The notes: a model not told the origin generated them from the letters alone. A DNA stretch of 64,000 bases from Gammaproteobacteria bacterium UBA6724 (GCA_002454165.1 DKIG01000052.1:18460-82459), one strand, 5' to 3'; counted from the first letter of the stretch, positions 35,884 to 45,621 are shown. A program made the numbers and translations.

Positions 35884-37299
35884 ATGACAGCTTCCCGGTC
35901 ACCTCAGGACTCGTCCCGGCGCCAGCTTGCTACCGCTCTTGCTAGCATTGTTGGCGAAGATAATATTCTGACGGAAAGCGAGGACCTGCAAACCTGGGGG
36001 CAAGACTGGACGAGGTTCTATTCACCAGACCCTCTTGGTATTGTCTTCCCGCGGAGCGTGGAACAGGTCGCGCAACTTGTTCAGTACGCCAAGAATAACC
36101 GTCTGCCACTGGTGCCCTCTGGTGGCAGAACGGGACTCAGCGGCGGTGCGGTGGCGATGCGCCAGGAACTTGTGGTCTCCTTTGACAAACTCAACAAGAT
36201 CAAATCTTTCAATGAGACCGACCAAACTGTTGTGGTGGAAGCCGGTGTGGTCACTGCAAGGTTGCAGGAATTTGCGCGGGAGAAGTCGCTTTATTACCCG
36301 GTGGACTTCGCGTCCTCCGGCTCCAGTCAGATAGGCGGAAACATCGCCACCAATGCCGGCGGTATCAAGGTGTTGCGATATGGTTTGACCCGGGATCAGG
36401 TTGTCGGACTGAAGGTTGTCATCGGTACCGGCGATATACTGGAATTGAATCGGGGACTGATCAAGAACGCCACCGGATACGATCTCAGGCATTTGTTTAT
36501 TGGCTCCGAGGGCACTCTGGGTTTCATCATGGAGGCGACTATCAAACTGACGGTACCGCCCCCTCCTCTCGCCGTCGCACTTTTGGCTGTCCCAGACATG
36601 GCGCACACTATCAACCTTTTGACGACTTTTCGTCGTCGTGTGACGCTCAGCGCCTTTGAGTTTTTCTCCGATGCCGCGCTGACGCATGTCGTTGAGCAGT
36701 CTTCCTTGTCGCCACCCTTCGCCAAGAGGGCAGACTTTTATGTGCTGTTGGAGTTTGAGCGGCGCTCCGAACAAGACATGACAGGTGCCGAATCCGCCTT
36801 TGAATCCTGCGCCGAATCTGGCTGGGTAACTGATGGACTGCTCAGCCACACTGAGCAGCAGCGCCGGGACTTCTGGCAGTATCGAGAACGAATTTCCGAA
36901 TCCATCGCGCCATTTACGCCGTACAAACATGATGTATCAGTGGTGCCCTCAGCCATACCAGATTTCCTGGCATCTGTTGATGCGCTGGTCGCAAAAGAAT
37001 ATCCCGACTTTCAAAAAATATGGTTTGGGCATATTGGTGATGGCAACTTACATCTCAACATTTTGAAACCTGACACCTGGTCAGTGGCGGACTTCCGGCA
37101 AGAATGTGAGCGCGTCAATGACAAGATGCTGAAACTCGTGCAGTCATACAAGGGCAGCATCTCGGCGGAACACGGCATAGGCTTATTGAAGAAATCCGGG
37201 CTTCATTACACCCGGACAGCTAGTGAAATCGCTTTGATGAAATCATTAAAACAGGTGTTTGACCCGGAGGGTGTGATGAATCCGGGCAAACTTGTGTAA
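35884..37299 (+). CDS. FAD-binding 2-hydroxyacid dehydrogenase (GlcD/D-2-hydroxyglutarate dehydrogenase family)
   Basis: The 471-residue flavoprotein has an N-terminal PCMH-type FAD domain (VPSGGRTGLSGGAVA near 80; SSGSSQIGGNIATNAGGIKVLRYG near 140; GSEGTLGFIMEATIKL near 215). Its C-terminal FAD-oxidase domain has WFGHIGDGNLHLNI and SAEHGIGLLKKSGL. The substrate may be D-lactate, glycolate or D-2-hydroxyglutarate (a side product of serine synthesis). The sequence alone does not choose between them. It follows fba by 11 bp and converges on rpiA. Confidence 0.9.
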   Translation: MTASRSPQDSSRRQLATALASIVGEDNILTESEDLQTWGQDWTRFYSPDPLGIVFPRSVEQVAQLVQYAKNNRLPLVPSGGRTGLSGGAVAMRQELVVSFDKLNKIKSFNETDQTVVVEAGVVTARLQEFAREKSLYYPVDFASSGSSQIGGNIATNAGGIKVLRYGLTRDQVVGLKVVIGTGDILELNRGLIKNATGYDLRHLFIGSEGTLGFIMEATIKLTVPPPPLAVALLAVPDMAHTINLLTTFRRRVTLSAFEFFSDAALTHVVEQSSLSPPFAKRADFYVLLEFERRSEQDMTGAESAFESCAESGWVTDGLLSHTEQQRRDFWQYRERISESIAPFTPYKHDVSVVPSAIPDFLASVDALVAKEYPDFQKIWFGHIGDGNLHLNILKPDTWSVADFRQECERVNDKMLKLVQSYKGSISAEHGIGLLKKSGLHYTRTASEIALMKSLKQVFDPEGVMNPGKLV

Positions 37300-37309
37300 C
37301 ACTTCCTTT

Positions 37310-37990
37310 TCACACGCGCCGCGTTTCAACACCAGTTGGTGTTGCGATGAGCAGGAGGCTTGGGGGGGAAATGCCAAACAGACCATTTGAAACCACGCCA
37401 ACAATGTTGTTCAGTGCCCGCTCCAGGCTGACCGGGTCATCAATCTGCATGCCGTGTACATCAAGGATTTGATTGCCGTTATCCGTGACGAAGCCCGGTC
37501 TGTAAATCGGCTTCCCGCCAAGGCCGACGATCCTTCTGGCAACAGCACTCCGCGCCATGGGAATCACTTCCACCGGCAGAGGGAATTCCCCCAGGCAGGG
37601 CACCAACTTTGATTGATCCACGATACAGATAAACTCTTTTGCGCAACTGGCGATAATCTTCTCCCGGGTATGGGCACCGCCGCCGCCCTTGATGAGTTGT
37701 AACTGATTGTTGACCTCATCGGCACCGTCAACATAGACAATGAGTTCATTCACATCATTCAATTCAAACACCTGGATGCCATGCCCCTGGAGCCGTTGAC
37801 TGGATGCCTCGGAGCTTGAGACTACGCCGTCAAATTTGTGCTTCACCCTTGCCAGCGCATCAATGAAATGATTGGTAGTAGATCCGGTACCGACACCAAC
37901 TACGGCATCTTTTGTGAGGAGCTTGTCAATATATTTTACCGCCTGCTGACCTACCTGTACTTTGAGTGCGTCCTGGTTTGCCGAAGTCAT
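37310..37990 (-). CDS. rpiA: ribose-5-phosphate isomerase A
   Basis: RpiA interconverts ribose-5-phosphate and ribulose-5-phosphate. The 226-residue product from ATG 37990 begins MTSANQDALKVQVGQQAVKYI and contains VGVGTGSTTNHFIDAL, VYVDGADEVNNQLQLIKGGGGAHTREKI and DQSKLV. A ribosome binding site (AAGAG) lies 5' of this ATG. The longer frame to 38047 starts right at the stop of the kinase gene upstream and is less likely. Confidence 0.97.
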   Translation of the reverse strand: MTSANQDALKVQVGQQAVKYIDKLLTKDAVVGVGTGSTTNHFIDALARVKHKFDGVVSSSEASSQRLQGHGIQVFELNDVNELIVYVDGADEVNNQLQLIKGGGGAHTREKIIASCAKEFICIVDQSKLVPCLGEFPLPVEVIPMARSAVARRIVGLGGKPIYRPGFVTDNGNQILDVHGMQIDDPVSLERALNNIVGVVSNGLFGISPPSLLLIATPTGVETRRV

Positions 37991-38047
37991 TGCGTTCTCT
38001 TTCCGGTATAAAATATGTTGTCGTTCATCAGCAGTATCATCAGACAA

Positions 38048-39046
38048 TCAAGGCGCTTGTAATGCTCTGAGCAGGTCGGGTTGGCTGAGCCTTGCACCAA
38101 ACTTTGTGACCAGCGCCGCTGCCGCCCGGTTAGCCACTGCTGCCGCTTTTGCGCAGGTTTTTCCCTGGCAGATGGCATGCAGAAATACGCCAGCAAATAC
38201 ATCTCCGGCACCAGTGGTATCAACACTTGGCACTGGCAGGCCAGGCAGATTCGAGAGGCTCTTTCCATCGTATGCCAGCGCACCTGCTTCGCCGCGGGTG
38301 AGCGTAAATCTACAGCAGAGTGCTTTCAATTTTGAAATGCAGTCTTCCAGATTATCTGTGTTAGTCAAAAATCTTGCTTCCTCATGGTTACAAAACAGCA
38401 GGTCAATACCCCGGGCAAGCAACTGCTCATACTGGCTCTTGAAATTTGTCACCATTAAGGGATCGGACAGGCTCATTGCCACCTGAACATCATTGTTCTT
38501 GGCAATGCTCTGGGCTTCCAATGCCGCCTGAAATCCTGTAGGCGAGCTGACCAGATAGCCTTCAACATAGAGTATGGATGATGCCGCCAGTGCCACCGGG
38601 TCTAGTTCATTTGCGGACAGGAACTGAGTGACGCCGAGACAACTCACCATCGTTCTCTCAGCGTCCGGTGTAACCATGGAGATACACTGCCCGGTCACAC
38701 CTGGCTCTCTTCCTGCCTTGAGATTTGTCTCTATGCCGACCGCCTGAAGTTCCTTCATATAGAAATCACCAGGCGAGTCGGCGGCGACTTTACAGCTATA
38801 AAAAGCAGTGCCGCCAAGTTGGGCAAGGACGACGAGTGAATTGGCAGCAGAGCCTCCTCCAGATCTTTTGACAGCAACATACTTCTGCTCTTTTTCCAGC
38901 AGTTTGACAAGATGCTGTCGTTCCTCTTCCTCAATCAGCGTCATTATGCCTTTGGGGTAATTAGTGCGACCTAGGAAGGCAGCATCCACCCGGTACTCCG
39001 TATCAACAAGTGCATTACCAATACCGTACACATCGTATTGCTTCAT
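38048..39046 (-). CDS. PfkB-family sugar/adenosine kinase
   Basis: The 332-residue kinase belongs to the ribokinase fold: GIGNALVDTEY at the start, RSGGGSAANSLVVLAQLGG as the substrate-lid region, and the catalytic VDTTGAGDVFAGVFLHAI near the C terminus. This subgroup is usually annotated adenosine kinase-like, with the substrate (adenosine or a sugar) unproven. It is upstream of and co-oriented with rpiA. Confidence 0.9.
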   Translation of the reverse strand: MKQYDVYGIGNALVDTEYRVDAAFLGRTNYPKGIMTLIEEEERQHLVKLLEKEQKYVAVKRSGGGSAANSLVVLAQLGGTAFYSCKVAADSPGDFYMKELQAVGIETNLKAGREPGVTGQCISMVTPDAERTMVSCLGVTQFLSANELDPVALAASSILYVEGYLVSSPTGFQAALEAQSIAKNNDVQVAMSLSDPLMVTNFKSQYEQLLARGIDLLFCNHEEARFLTNTDNLEDCISKLKALCCRFTLTRGEAGALAYDGKSLSNLPGLPVPSVDTTGAGDVFAGVFLHAICQGKTCAKAAAVANRAAAALVTKFGARLSQPDLLRALQAP

Positions 39047-39062
39047 TCGCTGTTTCCCGGAG

Positions 39063-39107
39063 CTGTATTTAGAAGGGTTGTTTTTAGAAGGACTGTTTTT
39101 AAAAGGG
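39063..39107. repeat. tandem array, 15 bp x 3, upstream of the PfkB-family kinase
   Basis: Copies CTGTATTTAGAAGGG, TTGTTTTTAGAAGGA and CTGTTTTTAAAAGGG start at 39063, 39078 and 39093. They lie between hemL and the kinase gene, ending 17 bases before the kinase start codon in transcript order. Confidence 0.92.
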
Positions 39108-39133
39108 CTATATTAATGCGATATTGTTAAAAG

Positions 39134-40435
39134 TTATGTCTTTAGACGCTGTGCTGTTACTGATTTGAATGCCTGCCTTGCCGCATCAAGCGTGAGATCA
39201 ATTTCCTTCTCGCCGTGAGCGGCGGAAACGAAACCTGACTCAAAGGGTGAGGGTGCTAGGTTAACTCCCCGGTTCAGCATCTCATTGAAGAAAATATTAA
39301 ATGCACCTGTATCAGCATTCATCACCTGACTAAAATTCGTCACCGGGGCTACTGATGTAAAGAAAAATCCAAACATGCTACCAACCCGGTTAATGGAGAA
39401 GGGCAGGTCCCATTCATCGGCGGCCGCTTTTAGACCTTCAGTCAGCCGCGCCGTTGTTGCGCTAAGTTTTTCATAGAAATCCGCCTGTTCAAGCAACTCC
39501 AGTGTTGCCAAACCGGCATGCATGGTGATTGGATTGCCGGACAGTGTCCCTGCCTGATAGACCCCGCCGAGGGGAGCAATCATCTCCATGATGTCGCGCC
39601 GTCCACCAAGCGCACCGACCGGCAAGCCGCCGCCGATAATTTTACCCAGAGTCGTAAGGTCCGGTTCAATGCCATACAGGGCCTGGGCGCCACCCTTTGC
39701 GACTCTAAAACCCGTCATCACTTCATCAAATATGAGCAGGGCACCATGACAGGTACAGGCTTCCCTCAAGGCTTTAAGAAAACCGGGAACAGGGGGCACA
39801 CAACCCATATTTCCCGCAACGGGTTCTACGATTACCGCCGCGGTCTGGTCACCTATGTCAGCCAACACATTCTGTAACTGCTCAATGTTGTTGAACTCAA
39901 GGGTGCGTGTCTGGGCAGCAACACTTTTGGGAACCCCGAGGGAATCCGGCACCCCCAGGGTGAGCGCACCGGAACCCGCCTTGACCAGCAAAGCATCGGA
40001 ATGACCGTGATAACAGCCTTCAAACTTGATGATGATATCCCTGCCGGTAAACCCTCTCGCCAGACGGATGGCACTCATGGTGGCTTCAGTCCCGGAGTTC
40101 ACCATCCTGATAAGTTCCAAATCCGGCATAGACGACGTGATGCTCCTGGCAAGGCTTGTCTCAATTTCCGTCGGCGCGCCAAATGAGAGCCCGGCGGCAA
40201 GTGCTTGCTTTACGCTTGTCACAACATGCGGATGAGCATGGCCAGCGATCATCGGTCCCCAGGAGCCGATGTAGTCAATATAAGTTTTGTCGTCTTCATC
40301 CTTCAGCCAGGCACCGCTGCCACTTTTGAAGAAACGTGGCTTGGCACCCACTCGCTCGAAAGAGCGAACCGGAGAATTCACACCCCCGGGAATATATTTT
40401 TTAGCATCTTCAAACAGTATCTCGGATCTGTTCAT
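39134..40435 (-). CDS. hemL: glutamate-1-semialdehyde 2,1-aminomutase
   Basis: HemL makes 5-aminolevulinate in the C5 heme pathway. The 433-residue PLP enzyme has GGVNSPVRSF near the N terminus and the PLP lysine K265 in GKIIGGGLPVGALGG, at the same residue number as in E. coli. The N-terminal YIDYIGSWGPMIAGHAHP is also characteristic. Its leader contains a 15-bp x 4 tandem array. Confidence 0.98.
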   Translation of the reverse strand: MNRSEILFEDAKKYIPGGVNSPVRSFERVGAKPRFFKSGSGAWLKDEDDKTYIDYIGSWGPMIAGHAHPHVVTSVKQALAAGLSFGAPTEIETSLARSITSSMPDLELIRMVNSGTEATMSAIRLARGFTGRDIIIKFEGCYHGHSDALLVKAGSGALTLGVPDSLGVPKSVAAQTRTLEFNNIEQLQNVLADIGDQTAAVIVEPVAGNMGCVPPVPGFLKALREACTCHGALLIFDEVMTGFRVAKGGAQALYGIEPDLTTLGKIIGGGLPVGALGGRRDIMEMIAPLGGVYQAGTLSGNPITMHAGLATLELLEQADFYEKLSATTARLTEGLKAAADEWDLPFSINRVGSMFGFFFTSVAPVTNFSQVMNADTGAFNIFFNEMLNRGVNLAPSPFESGFVSAAHGEKEIDLTLDAARQAFKSVTAQRLKT

Positions 40436-40443
40436 TAAACAGT

Positions 40444-40503
40444 CCCTTATAAATCCATTTCTTATAGATCCATTTCTTATAGATTCATTCCTTATATATC
40501 TAT
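40444..40503. repeat. tandem array, 15 bp x 4, in the hemL leader
   Basis: Four 15-bp copies of TTCTTATAGATCCAT-like sequence start at 40444, 40459, 40474 and 40489. The nearest copy ends 8 bases before the hemL start codon. The rest of the 226-bp gap to the DUF6776-like gene is AT-rich and probably holds divergent promoters; I could not define them. Confidence 0.95.
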
Positions 40504-40661
40504 AGTTGAATGCGTGAATTTCCTCATCATTAGGAACTTCTTGCCTGTGATAAACTGCCCCATCCAGTTGACGAAGCCTTCATGCAGTTTTGTATATTGA
40601 CTGTCTTTGCATCAATATGTAACTGGTCGCAATAAAAAATAATGAACCTTATAGCAAAAAA

Positions 40662-41393
40662 ATGACGGTGAAGGGCAGCAAACAATATCGGATGAAGGTC
40701 GTCCCGCATCGCCCCTGGGACCGGCGGATAAAATATTTCCTGACCCTGGTGGTGATAGTTGCGACTGGCGGCATGGCTTATTGGTTCGGTTTGAATGAGA
40801 GCTTAACGCCGACTGCTGATCTGGTGAAGGAAAGAGACGAACTTCGTTACAGTCTACGCGAATTAGAGCAGATGAATACCCAACTACAACAGGATTTCAT
40901 CAGGATGAGAGTCGGTGGAGAGATTGACGGTAAAGCCAGTCAGGTAACCCAACAGACCATTACCGCCTTGCAGGAGCAAGTCGGGAAACTCAATGAGGAA
41001 ATCAGTTTTTATAAGAAGATGCTGTTACCCAATGCGGTGAACGAAGGTCTCCGCATTGAACAGCTTGATCTTTTACCCGGGGCTTTTGGTGAGATAAGAT
41101 ATTCTTTGCTGTTGGTCCAGGTGGTAGAAAATCCTGACTATGTCCAGGGTAATCTGCAAATTTCGCTGTTAGGGCGGGAGGCAGGGCAGAAAAGACAACT
41201 TCCGCTGAGCGCACTGGGCGAAGGGGGAAAAGATGCTATACCCTTTCGTTTCAGGTACTTTCAAAGCATTGACGGGGAACTGGTATTACCATCTGAGTTT
41301 GAGCCAATGGAGGTTATAATCGTGGCTGAAACCAGAGGGGCAAATGCCCAGCGACTGGAAAAGAAATTCGATTGGTCATTGAATGGAGGATAA
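40662..41393 (+). CDS. conserved membrane-anchored protein, DUF6776-like
   Basis: The 243-residue protein has one membrane helix at about 26-44, a coiled coil at about 55-120 (ERDELRYSLRELEQMNTQLQQ; ALQEQVGKLNEEISFYKK) and a beta-rich C-terminal domain. It matches the conserved gammaproteobacterial protein that usually precedes a bactofilin gene and erpA, so it may be a scaffold linked to the cell envelope. No biochemical role is known to me. Confidence 0.8.
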   Translation: MTVKGSKQYRMKVVPHRPWDRRIKYFLTLVVIVATGGMAYWFGLNESLTPTADLVKERDELRYSLRELEQMNTQLQQDFIRMRVGGEIDGKASQVTQQTITALQEQVGKLNEEISFYKKMLLPNAVNEGLRIEQLDLLPGAFGEIRYSLLLVQVVENPDYVQGNLQISLLGREAGQKRQLPLSALGEGGKDAIPFRFRYFQSIDGELVLPSEFEPMEVIIVAETRGANAQRLEKKFDWSLNGG

Positions 41394-41395
41394 TT

Positions 41396-41878
41396 GTGTT
41401 TGATAAAAAAGTTGCCAAAAAAGCTGGCAGGAAGGGGCAACGCAAGCTCGGGATTACTTTGATTGCGAGTAATTGCGAACTAGCGGGGGATATTAAATTC
41501 ACCGATCAAATTCAGATTGACGGGATAGTCAATGGCAACGTTTATGCGCTATCAAAGATCAAAACCCGGGTAACTGTGAGCGAAATGGGCGTGATCAAGG
41601 GCGAGATACGAGCACCTCATGTCATTGTGAACGGAGAAGTGCTGGGTGATATTCATGCCACTGAATATCTTGAACTAGCAGCCAAAGCCAGAGTCAAGGG
41701 TAATGTATATTACACACGCATTGAGATGGTGTCGGGAGCCAAAATGGATGGTCAACTGATTTACTCCCAGAGGGACCTACCGATAGCAGAAGGGCAGGAT
41801 GACGAGAGGCTGGCAAGGAAACCAGATGGACCCGGGCAAACGATGTCAGAAACGGCAAAAATCACGCCGATGAGATGA
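41396..41878 (+). CDS. bactofilin family cytoskeletal protein
   Basis: Bactofilins polymerise without nucleotide into beta-helical filaments that place envelope enzymes. The 160-residue protein shows the beta-helix core with regularly spaced Val/Ile/Gly turns (SNCELAGDIKFTDQIQIDGIVNGNV; IRAPHVIVNGEVLGDIHATEYLEL; RVKGNVYYTRIEM) and a disordered tail. The start is GTG 41396, five bases after GGAGGA; an in-frame TTG at 41372 lies inside the previous gene. An M23 endopeptidase gene nearby is a typical functional partner. Confidence 0.93.
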   Translation: MFDKKVAKKAGRKGQRKLGITLIASNCELAGDIKFTDQIQIDGIVNGNVYALSKIKTRVTVSEMGVIKGEIRAPHVIVNGEVLGDIHATEYLELAAKARVKGNVYYTRIEMVSGAKMDGQLIYSQRDLPIAEGQDDERLARKPDGPGQTMSETAKITPMR

Positions 41879-41933
41879 TGAGTCCTGGTAGTTAAGAACC
41901 AATTTTAAGAAGAGTTAATCGGTACTCAATAAA

Positions 41934-42284
41934 ATGGAATTAACAGCAACAGAATCCACGGCCTTGACCTTCTCTGATACGGCAGTTTCCAGGGTGAAAA
42001 TGCTCATCAGCGAAGAGACGAATGACAAACTTAAACTTAGGGTATTCGTCACGGGTGGAGGTTGCTCAGGTTTTGAATATGGCTTCACCTTTGATGAAGA
42101 TGTTGAAGAGGACGATACCCAGATTGAAAAGGATGGTGTTGCATTGCTGGTTGACGCAATGAGCTATCAATATCTGATGGGCGCGGTCATTGATTACAAG
42201 GAAGATTTGCAGGGTTCCCGCTTTGTCGTGACCAATCCAAATGCCGCCACCACATGCGGTTGTGGTAACTCTTTCTCTATCTAG
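41934..42284 (+). CDS. erpA: iron-sulfur cluster insertion protein ErpA
   Basis: ErpA is an A-type carrier that delivers Fe-S clusters to apoproteins. The 116-residue protein has the three cluster cysteines C44 (GGGCSGFEYG), C108 and C110 (TTCGCGNSF). The length is normal. The 190 bases after it hold no gene I can see; anmK, which often lies here in Pseudomonas-like genomes, is absent. Confidence 0.96.
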   Translation: MELTATESTALTFSDTAVSRVKMLISEETNDKLKLRVFVTGGGCSGFEYGFTFDEDVEEDDTQIEKDGVALLVDAMSYQYLMGAVIDYKEDLQGSRFVVTNPNAATTCGCGNSFSI

Positions 42285-42474
42285 TGAGTGGCGTCAAACT
42301 ACCTCGCTCTTTCGTTTTGTCCTGCTATCCCCGTCAATGTTAACGGCGCGCCGACACTGTTGACTTTATATGTCTAGTTTCTAGCCTGCGCTGGAACTCA
42401 GGGAGGGATCGTAACGATTATGAAAACCCAGGGATACGACTTTACAAGATGCGCAACAAACGCTGACTACCAGA

Positions 42475-43800
42475 CTAATCAGCAGAAACAGATTCTGACA
42501 ATACAGCCAGGTTTGTTTTATCACCAGCCTTGAGTTTTGCCAGAAGAGGTGCAATCGCTGAATGGAATCTCGGCATTTCTTTTTCTGGGATGGGATTGGC
42601 TTTCGGCAGTGTTACCGTTTTTGGATTGCGATGCACACCGTTGACAAGAAATTCATAGTGAAGATGTGGTGCAGTTGCCCAGCCAGTCGCGCCGACATAA
42701 CCGATAGTTTCACCTTGCTTGACGGAACGGTTCGGCCTAGCATTGTTGGTGAAGGCAGACAGGTGTAGATATTTTGTCGTGTATTGCTCGCCATGCTGAA
42801 TGACCACATATTTGCCAGACGCCCTGTTTTGTTTTCTTGTGATTACTTTGCCGTCTCCCGACGCAATAATCGGTGTGCCTTTTTTGGCAACATAATCAAT
42901 CCCACGGTGTGACATCACCCGTTTGTGAACAGGGTGAAATCGTCGCAAATTAAACGAGGAACTAACATAGCTAAAATGCACCGGGTCCCTGATGAACGCC
43001 TTGCGCAGGCTGTGACCATCAGGTGTGTAGTAGCCAGTGCGGCCGCTCAGGTCAGTATATTGAATAGCATGATGCACTTTACCGGCGTTGATAAAGGTCG
43101 CCGCAACAATGTCGCCTTCCCCTGCCTTGTTGCCATCTACATAAAGCGTTTCGTACATCAATGCAAAAGAATCACCCTGACGAAGATCCCATGCAAAGCT
43201 GATATCCCACTGGAAAATATAGCTGAGTTTCATAATGATATTGACAGGAAGCCCGGCGGTCTTCCCGGCATGATAAAGTGACGGTTGCTTCTTCGTGACG
43301 AAACCTGTTTTATAAACAATGGTGACATCGGGTACTGCGGTTTCCCATTCGGCAGTGAAGCCAGTCCCGTCACGAGTGATCAGGAGGGTGTCCAGCGGGT
43401 CCTTCTTGTATCTGACCGCAACAAGGCTACCCTCGTCGGTTACTTGGAAACTCAACTCCTGCTTTGGCAGGATTTTCTTGAGTGAGGAAACTTTGCTCCC
43501 TATAGCGACAATTTTGTGCAGATCTGTTGGCAACAGGTGGATGCGTTGGAAAATTTTTGCCAGATTGTCACCCGATTTGATCTTGACATGGATCCACTTG
43601 CCCAGGTCTGATGGTTGCGAATCTACTTCTGGTTCTAGCAGAACTGCTTCCTGGGAAAGTTCATCCTCAGCGACCTCAATAGGTACAGGACTGGTTGTCA
43701 GAGCACTTCCAGAATTTGAGGCAAGCACTATCACCAGAGTGCCCAATACTGCAAGCACCAGAATCATTACCCATAAGTATGTTTTGACGAAATCAATCAT
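42475..43800 (-). CDS. M23 family peptidoglycan endopeptidase (MepM/OapA-like)
   Basis: The 441-residue protein has an N-terminal membrane anchor (about 8-30), an OapA/LysM-like region (about 68-130: WIHVKIKSGDNLAKIFQRI), an M23 N-terminal domain, and a C-terminal LytM/M23 metallopeptidase. Zinc ligands are the His and Asp of SHRGIDY and the last His of HLHYEF, with HLS as the additional catalytic motif. It would cut peptide cross-links in the periplasm. It is divergent from tyrS, as in Pseudomonas. Confidence 0.94.
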   Translation of the reverse strand: MIDFVKTYLWVMILVLAVLGTLVIVLASNSGSALTTSPVPIEVAEDELSQEAVLLEPEVDSQPSDLGKWIHVKIKSGDNLAKIFQRIHLLPTDLHKIVAIGSKVSSLKKILPKQELSFQVTDEGSLVAVRYKKDPLDTLLITRDGTGFTAEWETAVPDVTIVYKTGFVTKKQPSLYHAGKTAGLPVNIIMKLSYIFQWDISFAWDLRQGDSFALMYETLYVDGNKAGEGDIVAATFINAGKVHHAIQYTDLSGRTGYYTPDGHSLRKAFIRDPVHFSYVSSSFNLRRFHPVHKRVMSHRGIDYVAKKGTPIIASGDGKVITRKQNRASGKYVVIQHGEQYTTKYLHLSAFTNNARPNRSVKQGETIGYVGATGWATAPHLHYEFLVNGVHRNPKTVTLPKANPIPEKEMPRFHSAIAPLLAKLKAGDKTNLAVLSESVSAD

Positions 43801-43963
43801 AAGGGCAACACGCTGAGGATGGTTTGTGTTGTTAACGGCGATGCGACTGTCGGATTATACAAAAAACACGGGGAAAATACAGCATAATAATCAGGTTCCT
43901 TCTCTGGTAACGATGAGATGAAATGCTTGTCAATGCGAATAAAAACAGAAGCGATAAAATAGA

Positions 43964-45259
43964 ATGAATATAATTGATCACCTGCGACAACGCGGTCTCG
44001 TTGCTCAATTAAGTGCGGACGAGGAACTTAGCCAGCACCTTGAGTCGGGTCTGCGGACTGTCTATTGCGGATTTGATCCGACTGCCGACAGTCTGCACAT
44101 TGGTAATCTGGTACCATTACTTGCTCTCCGCAGATTTCAACTTGCTGGTCACAGACCACTACTCCTGGTAGGCGGAGCAACGGGCATGATTGGCGACCCG
44201 GGCGGGCGGGACAGCGAAAGAGAATTGCAACCCAGAGAAACAATCACCGACTGGGTTGAGAAAATTCACCAGCAAGCAAGTCAATTTCTCGACTTCAATT
44301 GTGGCGCGACCTCCGCTGTCATCGTCAATAACGCCAGTTGGACCGAAGAGTTACGAGTCATTGATTATCTGCGGGATATAGGTAAGCACTTTAGTGTGAA
44401 CGCCATGGTCCAGAAAGAATCGGTTAGACGACGTTTTGAGGATGCATCAGTCGGCATCAGTTACACCGAATTTAGTTATCTGATTCTCCAATCCTACGAT
44501 TTTGTCGTCCTTAATCAGCAATATGACTGCACTATTCAGATGGGTGGTAGCGATCAATGGGGCAACATTACCAGCGGCATTGACCTCATCCGGCGCGTGG
44601 AAGGCAAGCAGGCTTTTGGTATCACCTATCCACTGGTGACAAAAGCAGATGGCACAAAATTCGGTAAGAGTTCTGGCGGAGCCATTTGGATTGACCCTAA
44701 CAAGACTTCACCCTTTTGTTTTTATCAATTCTGGCGCAACACTGCTGACGATGATGTGTTGAAATATCTGTCTTTGTTTACCTTCCTGCCACAAGAGCAG
44801 TTGGCGGAACTTGAAGCAAGTCACCAAGCCGGCCCCGGTGAGCGCCGAGCACATGTCGCGCTAGCACAGGAATTGACCCAGATGGTACACGGTGACACTG
44901 GACTTCAGTCCGCCGAACGAATTACCCAGGCAATGTTTACCAACAGCCTTGCCGAACTTGATGCAGAAGATCTGGAACAACTTGCCCAGGACGGCATGGA
45001 CACAAGTCTTGTTGAGATGTCCGACAAAGGGCTTCGCTTGATAGAACTGCTGGTGGAATCTGGGCTTGCGCTTACTCCCAGGGGCGAGGTGACAATTGGT
45101 CAGGCACGCAAACTGATTATAGCCAACAGTGTGTCCGTCAATGGTACAAAAGTATCTGATGCGGAACTGACCCTAAGCAGAGATGGTGCCCTCTTTGGTC
45201 GTTTCTTCGTGATTCAGAAGGGCAAGAAGATTCATCATCTGATAAAAATTGTAGATTGA
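43964..45259 (+). CDS. tyrS: tyrosyl-tRNA synthetase
   Basis: The 431-residue class I synthetase charges tRNA-Tyr. It has HIGN (45-48), the KMSKS equivalent KFGKS (232-236) and a C-terminal S4 RNA-binding domain (LALTPRGEVTIGQARKLIIANSVSVNG). KFGKS places it in the E. coli TyrS group. It converges on the tRNA-Ala/tRNA-Ile genes. Confidence 0.98.
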   Translation: MNIIDHLRQRGLVAQLSADEELSQHLESGLRTVYCGFDPTADSLHIGNLVPLLALRRFQLAGHRPLLLVGGATGMIGDPGGRDSERELQPRETITDWVEKIHQQASQFLDFNCGATSAVIVNNASWTEELRVIDYLRDIGKHFSVNAMVQKESVRRRFEDASVGISYTEFSYLILQSYDFVVLNQQYDCTIQMGGSDQWGNITSGIDLIRRVEGKQAFGITYPLVTKADGTKFGKSSGGAIWIDPNKTSPFCFYQFWRNTADDDVLKYLSLFTFLPQEQLAELEASHQAGPGERRAHVALAQELTQMVHGDTGLQSAERITQAMFTNSLAELDAEDLEQLAQDGMDTSLVEMSDKGLRLIELLVESGLALTPRGEVTIGQARKLIIANSVSVNGTKVSDAELTLSRDGALFGRFFVIQKGKKIHHLIKIVD

Positions 45260-45294
45260 AGTGCTCGGTTGAGTCCGGGGACGATTGAAAATGT

Positions 45295-45370
45295 TGGTGG
45301 AGCCAGGCGGGATCGAACCGCCGACCTCCTGCGTGCAAGGCAGGCGCTCTCCCAGCTGAGCTATGGCCCC
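45295..45370 (-). tRNA. tRNA-Ala (TGC)
   Basis: A 76-nt cloverleaf with encoded CCA reads on the minus strand: acceptor GGGGCCA/TGGCTCC, D arm AGCTCAGCTGGGAGAGC, anticodon stem CCTGC/GCAGG around loop CTTGCAC (anticodon TGC), and T arm GGTTCGATCC. It is the second of a tRNA-Ile/tRNA-Ala pair. Confidence 0.98.
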
Positions 45371-45396
45371 TATCTCCATGATGCTGTGTCTGTGCT

Positions 45397-45435
45397 GGCA
45401 TGTCCAGAAGGCATGTCCAGAAGGTATGTCCAGAA
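45397..45435. repeat. tandem array, 13 bp x 3, between tRNA-Ile and tRNA-Ala
   Basis: GGCATGTCCAGAA at 45397 and 45410 is perfect; the third copy at 45423 has one change. The array lies in the spacer of the putative tRNA-Ile/tRNA-Ala precursor. Confidence 0.97.
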
Positions 45436-45492
45436 GGCACGGGCATCTAGCCTTACCGACAAAACATCCAGCACCAGGCTTTATTCTCGGGC

Positions 45493-45570
<78 letters not shown>

Positions 45571-45615
45571 AGCAGAAGATCTTCCAGGAACATACGTTCT
45601 CATCTGAGGGCGGGC

Positions 45616-45621
45616 ATTATA
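45616..45621 (-). promoter_or_regulatory. -10 element with GC-rich discriminator for tRNA-Ile/tRNA-Ala
   Basis: On the minus strand a perfect TATAAT is followed by GCCCGCCC, the GC-rich discriminator typical of stringently controlled stable-RNA promoters. It lies 45 bases upstream of mature tRNA-Ile. No good -35 is visible. The rest of the 232-bp gap to tRNA-Leu holds nothing I recognise. Confidence 0.6.

Noticed and set aside
36022..36930. 302-residue minus-strand frame inside the FAD dehydrogenase gene
   Set aside because: Antisense shadow of a well conserved flavoprotein; composition is atypical (many Arg/His) and no domain is visible.
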